A stretch of 64,000 nucleotides of DNA from AP-15 sp963750195 (lineage in GTDB: Bacteria; Pseudomonadota; Alphaproteobacteria; ATCC43930; CGMCC-115725), in NCBI GenBank assembly GCA_963750195.1, contig CAVVPS010000017.1, positions 133,205 through 197,204 of the forward strand, written 5' to 3'. The notes beneath the pieces are model-generated. The model made no database searches, was not told where the DNA came from, and saw nothing but the letters and a program-made list of their open reading frames with translations. Position 1 is the stretch's first letter. Each line of letters starts with the position of its first letter. Positions 19,228-28,974 of this stretch are shown piece after piece. The position numbers and the translations under genes are program-made.

Positions 19228-19857
19228 ATGTTCAGACTTTATTACGCCCCCGGCACGTGTGCGCTCGCGACGCACATCGCGCTTGAAGAGGCTGGTGCGC
19301 CCTACGAGGCGGTTCTGGTCGATTTTCGTTCCCAAGGTCAGAGGAGCCCCGAATACCTCGCGGTAAACCCCAAAGGGCGCGTTCCCGCACTGGTGACCGA
19401 GAGCGGCACGCTTACCGAAACGCCGGCGCTGCTGTGCTTTGTGGCACAGCGTTTTCCGAAGGCCGAACTCGCCCCGCTCGCTGATCCCTTCGCCCTTGCG
19501 CAGATTCAGGAGTTCAACAGTTATCTTTGTTCGACGGTGCATGTCGCGCATGCACACGGCAGGCGGGGCGCCCGGTGGGCCGATGACGCTGCAGCGATTG
19601 AGGCAATGAAGCGCAAAGTGCCGGCGAACGTGACGGAATGCTTTGAGCTGATCGAGCACAAGCTCGCCAAGGGTCGGTGGGTCATGGGTGACCAGTACAC
19701 GATCTGCGATCCGTACCTGTTCACCATCGCTTCCTGGATAGAGGGTGACGGCGTCGACACCACCAAAGTACCCCGCGTCATGGAACATCGCGCGCGGATG
19801 CTGGCGCGTCCTGCTGTTCAAAGGGCTGTGGCCGCGGAAGGGACGCAAATTTTGTGA
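19228..19857 (+). CDS. Glutathione S-transferase
   Basis: A 209-residue soluble protein starting at ATG 19228 with GGAAGGA upstream. The N-terminal thioredoxin-like domain opens with YYAPGTCALATHIALEE, the beta-class GST pattern in which Ser/Cys near the start contacts glutathione. It contains NPKGRVPALV with the cis-proline and TETPALLCFV at the glutathione binding site. The helical C-terminal domain contains the ICDPYLFTI block. It conjugates or transfers glutathione to electrophiles. It lies upstream of the amine oxidase on the same strand, 124 bp apart. Confidence 0.9.
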   Translation: MFRLYYAPGTCALATHIALEEAGAPYEAVLVDFRSQGQRSPEYLAVNPKGRVPALVTESGTLTETPALLCFVAQRFPKAELAPLADPFALAQIQEFNSYLCSTVHVAHAHGRRGARWADDAAAIEAMKRKVPANVTECFELIEHKLAKGRWVMGDQYTICDPYLFTIASWIEGDGVDTTKVPRVMEHRARMLARPAVQRAVAAEGTQIL

Positions 19858-19981
19858 GGATCAGGCGTACCTCGAACGCTTCCACAAGCGCGGGTCGATC
19901 GCCGGCAGCCACCCGACTAAGCGTCGCTCACGGCCTCGGCTCTCTCGCGGTCGGACGATAGTTGGTCTTGAAGGGTAATCG

Positions 19982-21289
19982 ATGGCCTCTTCTGATCTGA
20001 CGCATATTGTGGTCGTCGGCGCTGGCGCCGCGGGCTTGATGACGGCGTGCGAGCTCGTGCGCGCGGGCAAACAAGTCACGATCCTTGAGGCGCGAGACCG
20101 ATGCGGCGGCCGCATCTACCCGCTGCCCGCCCAGGAATTTGGCTACCCGGCTGAAGGCGGCGCTGAATTTGTCCATGGCGCCGCGCCGGTGACGCGAGCT
20201 TTGCTGCGCGAAGCGCAGATTTCGCTCTTGCCGCGCTGCGGCACGCGATGGAGCGCTCGCACGGGCCAGTTATTGCCCAACGAGCCTTCACAGCCTCATC
20301 TGGGTCGGTTCTACCAAGCTCTGAGGGAGGTGAAAGCCGATCTGCCGATCGCCGAATTTCTGCAGACCCATTTTGCCGATCGGCGATACGACGAGCTGCG
20401 GCGGTCAATCACGCGGACCGTCGAAGGCTACGACGCAGCCGACCCGCATCGCGCCAGCACTCTCGCACTTCGCGACGAATGGATGGCCCGGGACGACGGC
20501 GAACACGGGCGGATCGCGAAAGGCTACGGCGAGCTGATCGACTATCTTTCATCTGAATGCCGCAAGCATGGAGCCGTGCTTCATCTCGGTGCGGCCGTAA
20601 TTGCGATTGACGAGGCCCGCGGGCGGGTTGCCGTGCGCTGTTACCACGGCGGCACGTTCGAGGCCGACGCCGCGATCCTCACCCTGCCACCCCCGCTCCT
20701 GGCCGAAATCACGCTGCCGTCGGCGGCCCGCGAGCGGGTGGCAGCCGCTGACGATATCGGGTTCGGCAGCGTCGTCAAAATTCTGTTTCGCTTCGGCACG
20801 AAGTGGTGGGCCGATCATGGCGGACGAGATCTGGCCGATCTGTCTTTCCTGCTTTCCGATGCAACGGTCCCGACCTGGTGGACCCAGTATCCAGACGGAT
20901 ATCCGGTGCTGACCGGCTGGTTGGCGGGCCCCAAGGCCGACAGGGTGTCGTCACTTGCCGAGGCCGAACTTATCGACATGGGGCTCGCCTCGCTCGGCGA
21001 GATTTTCGATCTTCCTCCGGACCGCCTCAGGAGAAATCTCGTCGCGGCGCGAGCGATCAACTGGGGCAACGATCCGTTCGCGCGCGGCGCTTATTCCTAC
21101 GCCACGCCTAGGACACGCGAAGCGCAGTCGCTGCTGAGAAAATCGAACGGTGACGCCATATTCTTTTCCGGCGAGGCGCTCTATGCCGGTCCGGTTATGG
21201 GCACGGTCGAGGCGGCGCTGGCCAGCGGCCAGGAAACAGCGCAGACGATCCTGACAGGGTTTCCGGCGACACCATCCCGCGTCCGGTAA
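19982..21289 (+). CDS. FAD-dependent amine oxidase
   Basis: A 435-residue flavin monoamine oxidase family protein. The N-terminal dinucleotide motif is VVGAGAAGLMTACELVRAG, followed by the family's second signature LEARDRCGGRIYP, and a C-terminal FAD contact FFSGEALYAGPVMGTVEAAL. Members oxidise primary or secondary amines to imines with release of hydrogen peroxide. The start has AAGGGT upstream. No aldehyde dehydrogenase is adjacent, so the amine substrate cannot be guessed. Confidence 0.9.
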   Translation: MASSDLTHIVVVGAGAAGLMTACELVRAGKQVTILEARDRCGGRIYPLPAQEFGYPAEGGAEFVHGAAPVTRALLREAQISLLPRCGTRWSARTGQLLPNEPSQPHLGRFYQALREVKADLPIAEFLQTHFADRRYDELRRSITRTVEGYDAADPHRASTLALRDEWMARDDGEHGRIAKGYGELIDYLSSECRKHGAVLHLGAAVIAIDEARGRVAVRCYHGGTFEADAAILTLPPPLLAEITLPSAARERVAAADDIGFGSVVKILFRFGTKWWADHGGRDLADLSFLLSDATVPTWWTQYPDGYPVLTGWLAGPKADRVSSLAEAELIDMGLASLGEIFDLPPDRLRRNLVAARAINWGNDPFARGAYSYATPRTREAQSLLRKSNGDAIFFSGEALYAGPVMGTVEAALASGQETAQTILTGFPATPSRVR

Positions 21290-21501
21290 CGTTCCGAGCT
21301 CGCCTCGGTCGGCTGAATTCACCATCTGCCCCGGCACGGGTCGCCATCTTCTAATACGGCGACAATGCACCGATTCCGGCCTTTCGCACTTTTGACGAGG
21401 CGGCCATGACGGTCAGAGACTAACCTGCTTCGCGCGAACGCGGCGCTGGCCCATGAACAGACCGGGCATCGTGGTCGGGAACGATGTTACGGCCAATTGC
21501 G

Positions 21502-21864
21502 TTACAGCGTGGCGATAGCAGCGGCTACTGCGGCGATCTCGTTAATGACGGTCGACGCAATGTTGACAGCCTTCACCAGCGCATCGATCTGATTCTTCTG
21601 ATTATCAATCGTAGTCGTTGTCTGCTTCACGACCGCGATGGCTGCGCTGAGAGAATTGATTTTCGTTATCGTGCGCAAGCCGACAAGCTGTTCCTCGAGT
21701 GAGTTGGCATCCCAAAATGGGCCGCTCAGCCGTTGGACAAGGTCCATGTTCCCTGCCACTGCCGCGGCATGCTGGGCTGCCTGGAGATCGGCGATGTAGG
21801 TGTTGAGTTTGGTAAGTGCATCACTGATTGTATTTAGCTGAGCTTGTGTCGCTACTGCCGGCAT
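21502..21864 (-). CDS. Small helical protein of unknown function
   Basis: A 120-residue protein. ATG 21864 is chosen because AAAGGAG lies upstream at good spacing; the longer frame to 21915 overlaps the upstream gene and has no such site. The sequence is almost wholly helical and Ala/Thr/Ile-rich, with heptad-like stretches (ALTKLNTYIADLQAAQ) and a hydrophobic alanine-rich C-terminus. No signal peptide is evident. It starts 37 bases after the stop of the lipoprotein gene on the same strand, so the two are probably one operon. Both share a TQAQLN motif near a helix start. I do not recognise a family with known function. Confidence 0.75.
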   Translation of the reverse strand: MPAVATQAQLNTISDALTKLNTYIADLQAAQHAAAVAGNMDLVQRLSGPFWDANSLEEQLVGLRTITKINSLSAAIAVVKQTTTTIDNQKNQIDALVKAVNIASTVINEIAAVAAAIATL

Positions 21865-21901
21865 GGGGAATCTCCTTTGTCCGATTAGTTCGTTCGGAAA
21901 C

Positions 21902-22828
21902 TCACTTTCCTCCAAGCGCCTTGTATGCCGCGTACGCGTCGCTGGCCGCCTTATAGGCAGTCTGGATCTCGGTTATCGAGAGAGTCGGTCCAGCTGCAGC
22001 TATCCGATCGTTCGCCGCCACGACGGCATCTAACGCCTTGTCGGCAGCATCCGGAGCAATCAATTCTTGGTTCAACTCTGCCATTAACATTTGCCTGTCC
22101 GAAAGCGTGCCTTTGGGCCACAGGCCGATAACATAAGTATTGATTTCGTTAGAAAGGATCGTTGGTATCTGCGCCGTCCAGTACCCGTTGATGTTCTTTA
22201 GTCCTCCCGCAATCGTGCGAAGAGGCTCTTTCGTGTTTTTCGCTGCGGATTGCACATCCTTCGAAATGGCAAAAGCGATGAGCGCATCGCCAACGTCTTT
22301 TACGGCTTGGCCAACCGCATTTAGCTGCGCCTGCGTCGGGAGACCCTTACCGCCGAGCGGCGTCAAAACGCTTGTATCGAATCCAGAGACACTTTTCCCA
22401 AGACTGTCAACATTGGTGTTGAACGTCGTTGCCGCTGTGTCGCTAGCCAAGTTTTGAAGTGCTTGCCCATAGGCTTGCAACGCGGTTAACACTCCGTTGA
22501 TTGCCGTCCGGGCATCGGTTGGAATTTCTTTAGTGCCGCTTGGATCGTTGCTTGACTGGCATCTTACATCTATTGGGGAAATTTGGGGCCCAATAATATC
22601 AATTGACTTGCTTGACAGAATACACAAATTGTGTGCTGTGGTCTTCAATCCATCAATCCCATCAAACAACGCATTCTCGGCGTTAACAGTCGTGGTCGTA
22701 GCCTGACCGAACTGTGTTACAGCAGGCCCAACGTTACTTGCGCAAGCACTTAAAATAAGAAATAAAGGCAGGCTGCCCTTTGTAAAGAAAGCGGCGCAGA
22801 GTGACAAAGGCTTGCACCACCTAAACAT
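21902..22828 (-). CDS. Predicted lipoprotein of unknown function
   Basis: A 308-residue protein starting at ATG 22828, which has GGGAGG upstream. Residues 1-30 form a signal sequence ending in a lipobox (SLPLFLILSAC), so the mature protein is probably lipid-anchored at the cell envelope. The mature part is Ala/Thr/Asp-rich and mostly helical, with two cysteines near residues 65-90 that could form a disulfide. Base composition is clearly AT-richer than the neighbours, suggesting later acquisition. It pairs with the small helical gene at 21502. No function is known to me. Confidence 0.8.
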   Translation of the reverse strand: MFRWCKPLSLCAAFFTKGSLPLFLILSACASNVGPAVTQFGQATTTTVNAENALFDGIDGLKTTAHNLCILSSKSIDIIGPQISPIDVRCQSSNDPSGTKEIPTDARTAINGVLTALQAYGQALQNLASDTAATTFNTNVDSLGKSVSGFDTSVLTPLGGKGLPTQAQLNAVGQAVKDVGDALIAFAISKDVQSAAKNTKEPLRTIAGGLKNINGYWTAQIPTILSNEINTYVIGLWPKGTLSDRQMLMAELNQELIAPDAADKALDAVVAANDRIAAAGPTLSITEIQTAYKAASDAYAAYKALGGK

Positions 22829-23274
22829 CGTTCCCTCCCGGCCAGGACCTTCCGAGTAGCAGCCCATATCTGAGGTAGGGGCGTTACCCCACATATGCTT
22901 TACGATCCGACATTCCCCAGATAGCCAATAAGACACTGATGCGGGGAGTTCGCAGCGCGACGACTTGCCTAGGGGAGTGGGGTTAAAGGCCTTAGCATGT
23001 AGGGCGACATGTGCTGTCTCTCCCGTTTTCGTTTTGATATGTTGTCATGAATTCCACGAAACAGGGTAACCTACGATGGGTCGCGGGGGCTTCAGATAAT
23101 CGCGTTCTGCGCCATTTTTGAGGGCCGAGCAATTTAATTTTACGGAGAGGTTGGAAAAATGGCCTTTCGGGTCGGGCCGGCTGAACCGGGCTGATGGAGC
23201 CTACCCTCTCCAGATCGTGGGAAACGCCGCCAAAGTGGATATTTATGATCCGGCTGGAACTACAGGAGGGGCAG
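22829..23274. other. AT-richer divergent intergenic region
   Basis: About 445 bases between the lipoprotein gene (minus) and the FAD oxidoreductase (plus). The AT-rich composition of the lipoprotein pair extends to about 23160 and then returns to GC-rich sequence, so one edge of the acquired segment is probably here. I see no gene and no clear direct repeat. Confidence 0.35.
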
Positions 23275-24382
23275 ATGATGAAGACGATAGTGATCGGCGC
23301 CGGCGTAATGGGCGCCTCGGTCGCATATCGGCTGGCTCAGGCCGGCGCGGCGGTTACGGTGCTGGAAGCGACGCGCGATCGGCGGCGGCACCTCCGGCAT
23401 CAGCTTCGCCTGGACCAACGCGCACAATAAGCCGCCGAAGCCCTATCACGATCTGAATGTCGCCGGCATGAAGGCGCATTTGGCGCTGGCCGACGAGTTC
23501 GGCGCCACGCCATGGTGGCACGGCGGCGGCAGTCTGGAATGGGAAGCCGAACCCGATCGCAAGGCGCAAGGTGAAAATATTGAGCGGCTGCGGTCCTGGG
23601 GTTATGCCGCGGAGTGGATCACGCCGCACCAGGTGCAGGAACTGGAGCCGGACATCGATCCGGCGACGATCGGCGACGCGCCGGTGGCGTTTTTCCCGGA
23701 AGAGGGATGGCTCGACCCGGTGGTCTATGCGCATGCCATGCTGTCCGCCGCGCGGCTTCGCCATGGCGCGAAAGTCGTCTGCGGGGCCCGGGTCGTAGAC
23801 CTGATCATCGCCGGCGATCGCGTGACCGGCGTCCGCGTCGCAGACGGCACGCTATACGAGGCCGACACCGTCGTGAACTGTGCCGGCCGCTGGACCAACG
23901 AGGCAACCCGGGATGCGGGTCTGCACTTGCCGCTCGCACCGACCGTGGGGTTCCTGGTGTTCACGCCCCCGGTCGCCGCCGGCTTGAGCCGCGTGGTCCG
24001 CAGCACGGTAATCGACGCGCGCCCTGATGGCGCGGGGCGCCTGATGCTGCATTGGAACCCGACCGATGCGACATTGAGCTTCGAGGCGAGGCTCAGCCCG
24101 TCGATGCCGGAGGCGCGCGATCTGGCGCGGCGCGCCCGACAGCTGCTGCCCTCGATCGGCGAGGTCGAGCCGGAGGCGGTGCGCATCGCCATCCGGCCGA
24201 TCCCCGGCGACCATCTGTCTGCCATCGGGCCGCTGCCGCGGACATCCGGCTATTACCTCGCCATCACCCATAGCGGCGTGACGATGTCGCCGTTCCTCGG
24301 CGCGGCGGCGGCTGACGAGATCGTCCACGGACGGCAAAGAGCCGAGCTGGCCGATTTCCGGCCTGCGCGTTTCTTCAATTGA
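23275..24382 (+). pseudogene. FAD-dependent oxidoreductase (DAO family), one frameshift
   Basis: The start ATG 23275 or 23278 follows GGAGG (23265-23269). The N-terminus has the FAD motif VIGAGVMGASVAYRLAQAG. The frame breaks at about 23377: dropping one G from CGCGCGATC restores EATRIGGGTSGISFAWTNAH and joins the downstream frame, which continues to the end with EPDIDPATIG and a C-terminal IRPIPGDHLSAIGP block typical of glycine/D-amino-acid oxidases. Corrected length is about 368 residues. The family oxidises amino acids or N-methylated amines with FAD. A single gain of one base in an otherwise clean gene may be a sequencing error. Confidence 0.85.
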
Positions 24383-24564
24383 CCCGTGGACATAGCGCCG
24401 GTGCCTCCGGCGGCGCGCGACGACGAGCGCTCTCCCTGGATGTAAAAGCCGGTACGCAAGGTGTGAAGATCGGAAATCCGGTAGATGCCGTCCCCCTGTA
24501 CGCCGTTCGCGACGCTTTGTCGGGTGGCGGTTTGGGCAATACCGTTTAAACTGCAGAGGTAACA

Positions 24565-24819
24565 ATGGCCGTCATTACGAGCGCGCAAATCAGCGTATAT
24601 CCGCTCCGGCAGAACCGGCTGGGCCCAGCCATCGACATGGTGCGCGCCGCGCTGATCTCGCACGGACTTGCGCCTCAGGTCGGCGCCATGAGCACCATTG
24701 TCGTCGGCGAGGATACCGCGGTCTTCGCGGCGTTGGGGGAAGCCTTTGCCAAGGCGGCGGAGTTGGGTCACGTCGTGATGACGGTTACCGTCTCGAATGC
24801 CTGCCCGATCCCGGACTGA
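24565..24819 (+). CDS. Thiamine-binding (YkoF/MTH1187-like) protein
   Basis: An 84-residue ferredoxin-fold-like protein with the DUF77/YkoF pattern: AQISVYPLRQNRLGPAIDMV at the first strand and helix, and GAMSTIVVGE. YkoF-type domains bind thiamine or its hydroxymethylpyrimidine precursor, and related proteins are seen with thiamine transport genes. No transporter is adjacent here. AGAGG precedes the ATG. Its last 23 bases overlap the methyltransferase frame that follows, which suggests translational coupling. Confidence 0.8.
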   Translation: MAVITSAQISVYPLRQNRLGPAIDMVRAALISHGLAPQVGAMSTIVVGEDTAVFAALGEAFAKAAELGHVVMTVTVSNACPIPD

Positions 24820-25545
24820 CCTAGTCACGCGCCTGCCTCCCCTCGCTGTTCCCGCCGGCGCGTTTGGGCCCGAATCCTACGACGACTGGCGCACGACCTC
24901 GCTCGGCAGCCTCACAGAAAGTCTCGAACAACGGCTAATCTTGCGACTGGCGGGTGAAGTCAGAGGTCGGGCGGTTCTAGACGTCGGCTGCGGCGACGGT
25001 GCGTTAGCTTTGACCTTTTCGCGCAATGGCGCTGTGCGCGTCGTCGGGTGCGATAGCGATCCGCGGATGATCGCGCGCGCCATGCTGAGGGGGCAGGATA
25101 CGGGGCTCCGATCAACTATGTGCTCGCCAAGGCTGAGTACCTGCCGTTTCGGGACCGGAGCTTCGACGTTGTCAGCATCATCACCGTGTTGACCTTCGTG
25201 CCGGACCCTGACCTCGCGCTTCGGGAAATTGCGCGCGTGCTGCGGCCAGGTGGCCGACTGATCCTCGGCGATCTCGGCAAGTGGAGCCTATGGTCCGCTT
25301 CGAGACGCGCGCGTAGCTGGCTGGGCGCAAAGATGTGGAAGGACGCGCGGTTCAGGTCCGCAAGAGAACTACGGGTAATGGTTGAGAGAGCGCAGCTTCG
25401 CGTCGAGCATGTCGCCGGCGCAGTGTACTATCCGCGCTGCCGATCGATCGCGCGGCTTATGGCGCCGGCCGATCCTTTGCTTGGCGAACTGACCACTTTT
25501 GGAGGTGCTTTCCTCGCCGTCCTGGCCGTGAAAGGTGGCCAGTGA
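24797..25545 (+). pseudogene. Class I SAM-dependent methyltransferase, one frameshift
   Basis: The SAM-binding motif I VLDVGCGDGALAL and the acidic VVGCDSD are in the first frame. The frame breaks in the G run at 25102-25105: adding one G gives TGAPINYVLAKAEYLPFRDR, and the second frame then carries FDVVSIITVLTFVPDP and the post-motif EIARVLRPGGRLILGDLG. Corrected length is about 249 residues, normal for the UbiE/COQ5-like fold. It methylates a small molecule; the acceptor is unknown. The start overlaps the YkoF-like gene. The lesion lies in a homopolymer, so a sequencing error is plausible. Confidence 0.82.
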
Positions 25546-25750
25546 GGGATCTTCACCCCATAATTGTGGCGACCGAGCGTAGGATTGCCGTAAACTCGCA
25601 TTACCCCCCGTCGGTGCGGGCTAGGACGAGGAGAACCCGCTAAACACGCGTCTCACACGGCTCGGTGGAAAGCAGTCATCGTATGCGCAGGCTTGAGCAC
25701 CTGGGATGCGAAACCTGCAGAAGTTCCTCAATCGAAGCGATCCCGATCAA

Positions 25751-26649
25751 CTAGATCGGCATTCCGATTCCGGATTGGGCGAGCCTGCCGTCGGGCAGGA
25801 CGTGGTGATAGCGGTCGAGGTGCATCGTCAGCCGTTTCATAAGGCGCCTGGCGCCTGGGTCGAACGGCGTGCGCCGGTGCATCGTGAAGCCGTTGTCCCA
25901 GACGACCAGGTCGCCGACCTGCCATTGGTGGGCGTAAACGAACTCGTCGCGGGTGGCGCTTTCGTAGACCTCATCCAGCACGGCGAGCCCTGAGGCCGTG
26001 TCCATGTCGTCGATGCCGACGGTTGTCGTCGAATCAAGGTAGAGCGAGCGGTCGCCGGTCTCGGGGTGGGCGCGAATCAGTGCATGCGTCACCGGCGGCG
26101 TCAGGCGTTTCGCGTCTTCCGAAATCTGCTGATCCGCCTCCCGGCCGTACCCCGCGAGCCGCTTTGTGTAATCGAAAATCCCGCGCTTTCCGGCGATCAT
26201 CGCCCGCAGCCGGCGGGGCAAGCCTGCATAGGCGGCGCGCAGATCGACCCAGAAGGTCTCGCCGCCTTCGCTCGGCAGTTCAAGCGCGTAGAGCGCCGCA
26301 CCGGTCGCCGGGTTCAGCATATAGGACTGGTCGGAATGCCATTGCAGCTCACCGTCGCCGAGCCCGCCGATCGGCCGGCCGAACCCATCCTTCAGATTGG
26401 AGAGTACCGTCACCTCGGGCGTCGTCGGCGAGGCCCAATCGCTCCGCACCGTGCGCTCCAGCGGCCCAAACAGAGCGCAGAACGCGGCGAGTTCCGCCTC
26501 GCTCAGCGCCTGGCGACGAAACACCAGGACGCCGAATTGCGCGTACAGGGTGCGAAGCTCCGCGACATCGCGTCGTCCAGGCGGTCCCATAATTTGAGGC
26601 CGACCACTTCCCGGGCCAGGGTCGGGTGGAGCTGTCGCATTTCGAGCAC
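25751..26649 (-). pseudogene. TauD/TfdA-family dioxygenase, frameshifted near the N-terminus
   Basis: The long frame from 26590 downward contains the Fe(II)/2-oxoglutarate site: ELQWHSDQSYM (His-x-Asp), a later RRTPFDP region with the distal His in NGFTMHRR, and the 2-oxoglutarate Arg. That frame lacks the family N-terminus. It is found upstream in another frame, from GTG 26649 or ATG 26640, reading MRQLHPTLAREVVGLKLW-RLDDA; one missing base near 26564 (GACATCGC for GACCATCGC) joins them. Corrected length is about 299 residues. Such enzymes hydroxylate or cleave sulfonates, aryloxyacids and related acids. Confidence 0.82.
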
Positions 26650-26701
26650 GGTAGTGTCCTCGGTGGCGGGCAAAGTGGACGAAGAGAATACCCCCCAGGG
26701 G

Positions 26702-27526
26702 TCAGCTTTTGGCTTGAGCAGGGAGGGGCCAACCCAACCAATTGCAGACGGCTTCGCCCATGACCAGCTCGAGGTCGCGGCCCATTAGCCACGGCAGCTC
26801 ATCGGTGAACAGGGTCACGCATTGCCGCCAGGAGCATCGCATCCGGGTGATGTCGGTTCCCCAGAACATCCGTTCGGGACCGAACGCGTCGAAACAGCGA
26901 TGCAGGTGTGGGTGGAGGCTGCGGAACGGGTACTCATCTTCGGCGTAGCCCGCCTGACCGGTCGCCTTGACCGCGACGTTCGGGTATTTGGCGAGCGCCA
27001 ATAACTCCGGTTGAAACCGATAGGCGGCCTCGCCTGTGCTGGCCCGGGGTACGCCCATGTGGTCGACGATCAATTTGAGGCCAGGGTGGCGCTCGGCGAT
27101 TTTGCCGACGGCCGGCAGAAACATCGCCGCGCCGAGCGCGATCGGAACCCCAGCGCGCTCGGCGGCTGGCCATAGCCAGTCGAGCGTGCCGTCGGTGAAC
27201 CAGGCTTGCGGGTGCCGCTCGTTGGTATAGAAGCGCAGTCCGAGCATGCCCGGCCGCTCCTTCCAGTGGGCGACAAGGTCGCGGCCATTTGGCTGGTCGA
27301 GGTAGAACCAGCCCATGATGGCAAAGCGGCCGGGGTATGCGCGCGCCGCTTCGACCGCCAGCTCGTTCGAGTCCGGATCCCACAGCACCGGGTGGATCAG
27401 CGCCCGGTCGACGCCGGCGGCATCCATGCCGGCAATGGCCTCGGCCGCCGAGTAGGGCTCCTGACGATGGTGGGGGGACGGCGTACCTTTCTCCCAGAGA
27501 TGGATCTGAGCATCGACGATCAGCAT
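26702..27526 (-). CDS. Amidohydrolase 2 family hydrolase
   Basis: A 274-residue TIM-barrel metal-dependent hydrolase. The N-terminus reads LIVDAQIHLWEKGT, a QxH variant of the metal motif used by lactonase-like members. Other family blocks are LIVDHMGVPRAS and the conserved WGTDITRMRCSW with the final metal Asp. Relatives include 4-sulfomuconolactone and 2-pyrone-4,6-dicarboxylate lactonases, so hydrolysis of a lactone from ring cleavage is possible but unproven. The 3' end lies about 50 bp from the dioxygenase start on the same strand, so they may be co-transcribed. Confidence 0.88.
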   Translation of the reverse strand: MLIVDAQIHLWEKGTPSPHHRQEPYSAAEAIAGMDAAGVDRALIHPVLWDPDSNELAVEAARAYPGRFAIMGWFYLDQPNGRDLVAHWKERPGMLGLRFYTNERHPQAWFTDGTLDWLWPAAERAGVPIALGAAMFLPAVGKIAERHPGLKLIVDHMGVPRASTGEAAYRFQPELLALAKYPNVAVKATGQAGYAEDEYPFRSLHPHLHRCFDAFGPERMFWGTDITRMRCSWRQCVTLFTDELPWLMGRDLELVMGEAVCNWLGWPLPAQAKS

Positions 27527-27780
27527 TGGGTGCGTCCTCTTAGGCTCAAGGAATTGTACCTTACTAAACGGGAGAGCCAGGGACGACGATCGACTTTACC
27601 CGCCAGCCGTACGTTTGGGAGCGCTTTTGGCCTGAGCAGCCTGGCGAAATTCACCGTTTGGTCCTATCGCCACAATTTATGGGGACGGCTCGCGCCGTCG
27701 ATCGGTCTCGACAGTTGTCGTGCTTTGCGGGCGAGCCGCCGTGGGGTTAGACTGGCGCCGGCCCATTGAAGGAAACAGCC

Positions 27781-28822
27781 ATGACAGCCATGATCGACAT
27801 GCATGCCCATTGGCGGCCCGCGGAAGTAGCCGACGCCCTGCGCGCCCGTACCAGGGAACCGCGCATCGCGCGCAATCAAGACGGGGTCGAGGTGCTGCAG
27901 TCCGGCCGGATGGGCGAAGCGCCGCTGGCCGAGGCCTTCGACGACGTCGATTTCCATCTTGCCCGGATGGACCGCCAGGGAGTGCAGACGAGCGTGCTGT
28001 CGCTGCTCGGTTCGTTCTGCTGGATCGAGTTCCCAGCCGCCGGAGGTGTCCGGGCCGCTGTGCCGGAAGGTCAATGACGGGCTTTCGGCGATCTGCCAGA
28101 AGCATCCCGGCCGCTTCGCCGCCTTTGCCGCGCTGCCCTTGACCGACATCTCCGCCGCCGCCGCCGAACTCGAGCGGGCGCTCGGGCTGCCCGGCGTGAT
28201 CGGCGCGCAGCTACCCGGCAACGGCTTCCTGACGAGCAAGGACGCCGAGGCGATGCGTCCGCTGCTGGAGGTCGCGAACCGCCACCACGCGACGCTCTTC
28301 ATCCATCATGGCCCGCGGCCGGGCGACGCGTTCCCCAAGGTCGCGGCCGACACGGACAACGCGCGCCGGCGCAACGGCACGCTCGACATGCAGGCGAGTC
28401 TCTCCTCGGTGATGGTGACATTGTGTCTAACCGACCTCCTCGCCGACTACCCCGACGCGACGGTCTGCGTCCACAATCTGGGCGGCAACCTACCCTACGA
28501 GGTCGAGCGGATGGACCATCGCTGCCTGCTCGACACGCCGGAGGAGGAGTTGCCGTCGGCGCGCATCGGGAAGGCAAGGGTGTACGTGGACTGTAACTCG
28601 TTCGGCCCGCACGCGATCGAAGCGGCCGTCAGGCTGTACGGCGCCGAGCGCATCGTGTGCGGCACCGACGGCACCGAGTTCGGCTGCGACTGGACCAGGA
28701 AGGCGCTCGCCGAAGCGCAGATCGGCGAGGAAGCCCGCGACCAGATCCTGCAGCGCAATGCCGCAGCGATGCTCGCTAGCGTCGCAAAAGCCGCGCCGAG
28801 CGAGAGAGCCGCTGCCGAATAA
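27781..28822 (+). pseudogene. ACMSD-like amidohydrolase, one frameshift
   Basis: ATG 27781 has AAGGAAA upstream. The first frame opens with MIDMHAHWRP, the HxH metal motif of the aminocarboxymuconate-semialdehyde decarboxylase family. It breaks at a CCC run (28032-28034): removing one C gives WIEFQPPEVSGPLCRKVNDG and joins the second frame, which carries LFIHHGPRP, VCVHNLGGNLPYE and the final metal Asp in CGTDGTEFGCDW. Corrected length is about 346 residues. Family members act on ring-cleavage products of aromatic breakdown. The single extra base in a homopolymer may be an assembly error. Confidence 0.85.
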
Positions 28823-28974
28823 TGCTTTCCTGCGGCCGCCGCGGTTGTGGTGCGCACCGCCGCGGCGGCCGCCGGGTCCAATAAGCCGGGTCCGGCCGGC
28901 GCTCGTCGGGGTGATCCCGGTCGGGTTCGTCGCCAGCTGTCGCCGCGAGATCGGTGCGATGAGGGGGTAGGCCG

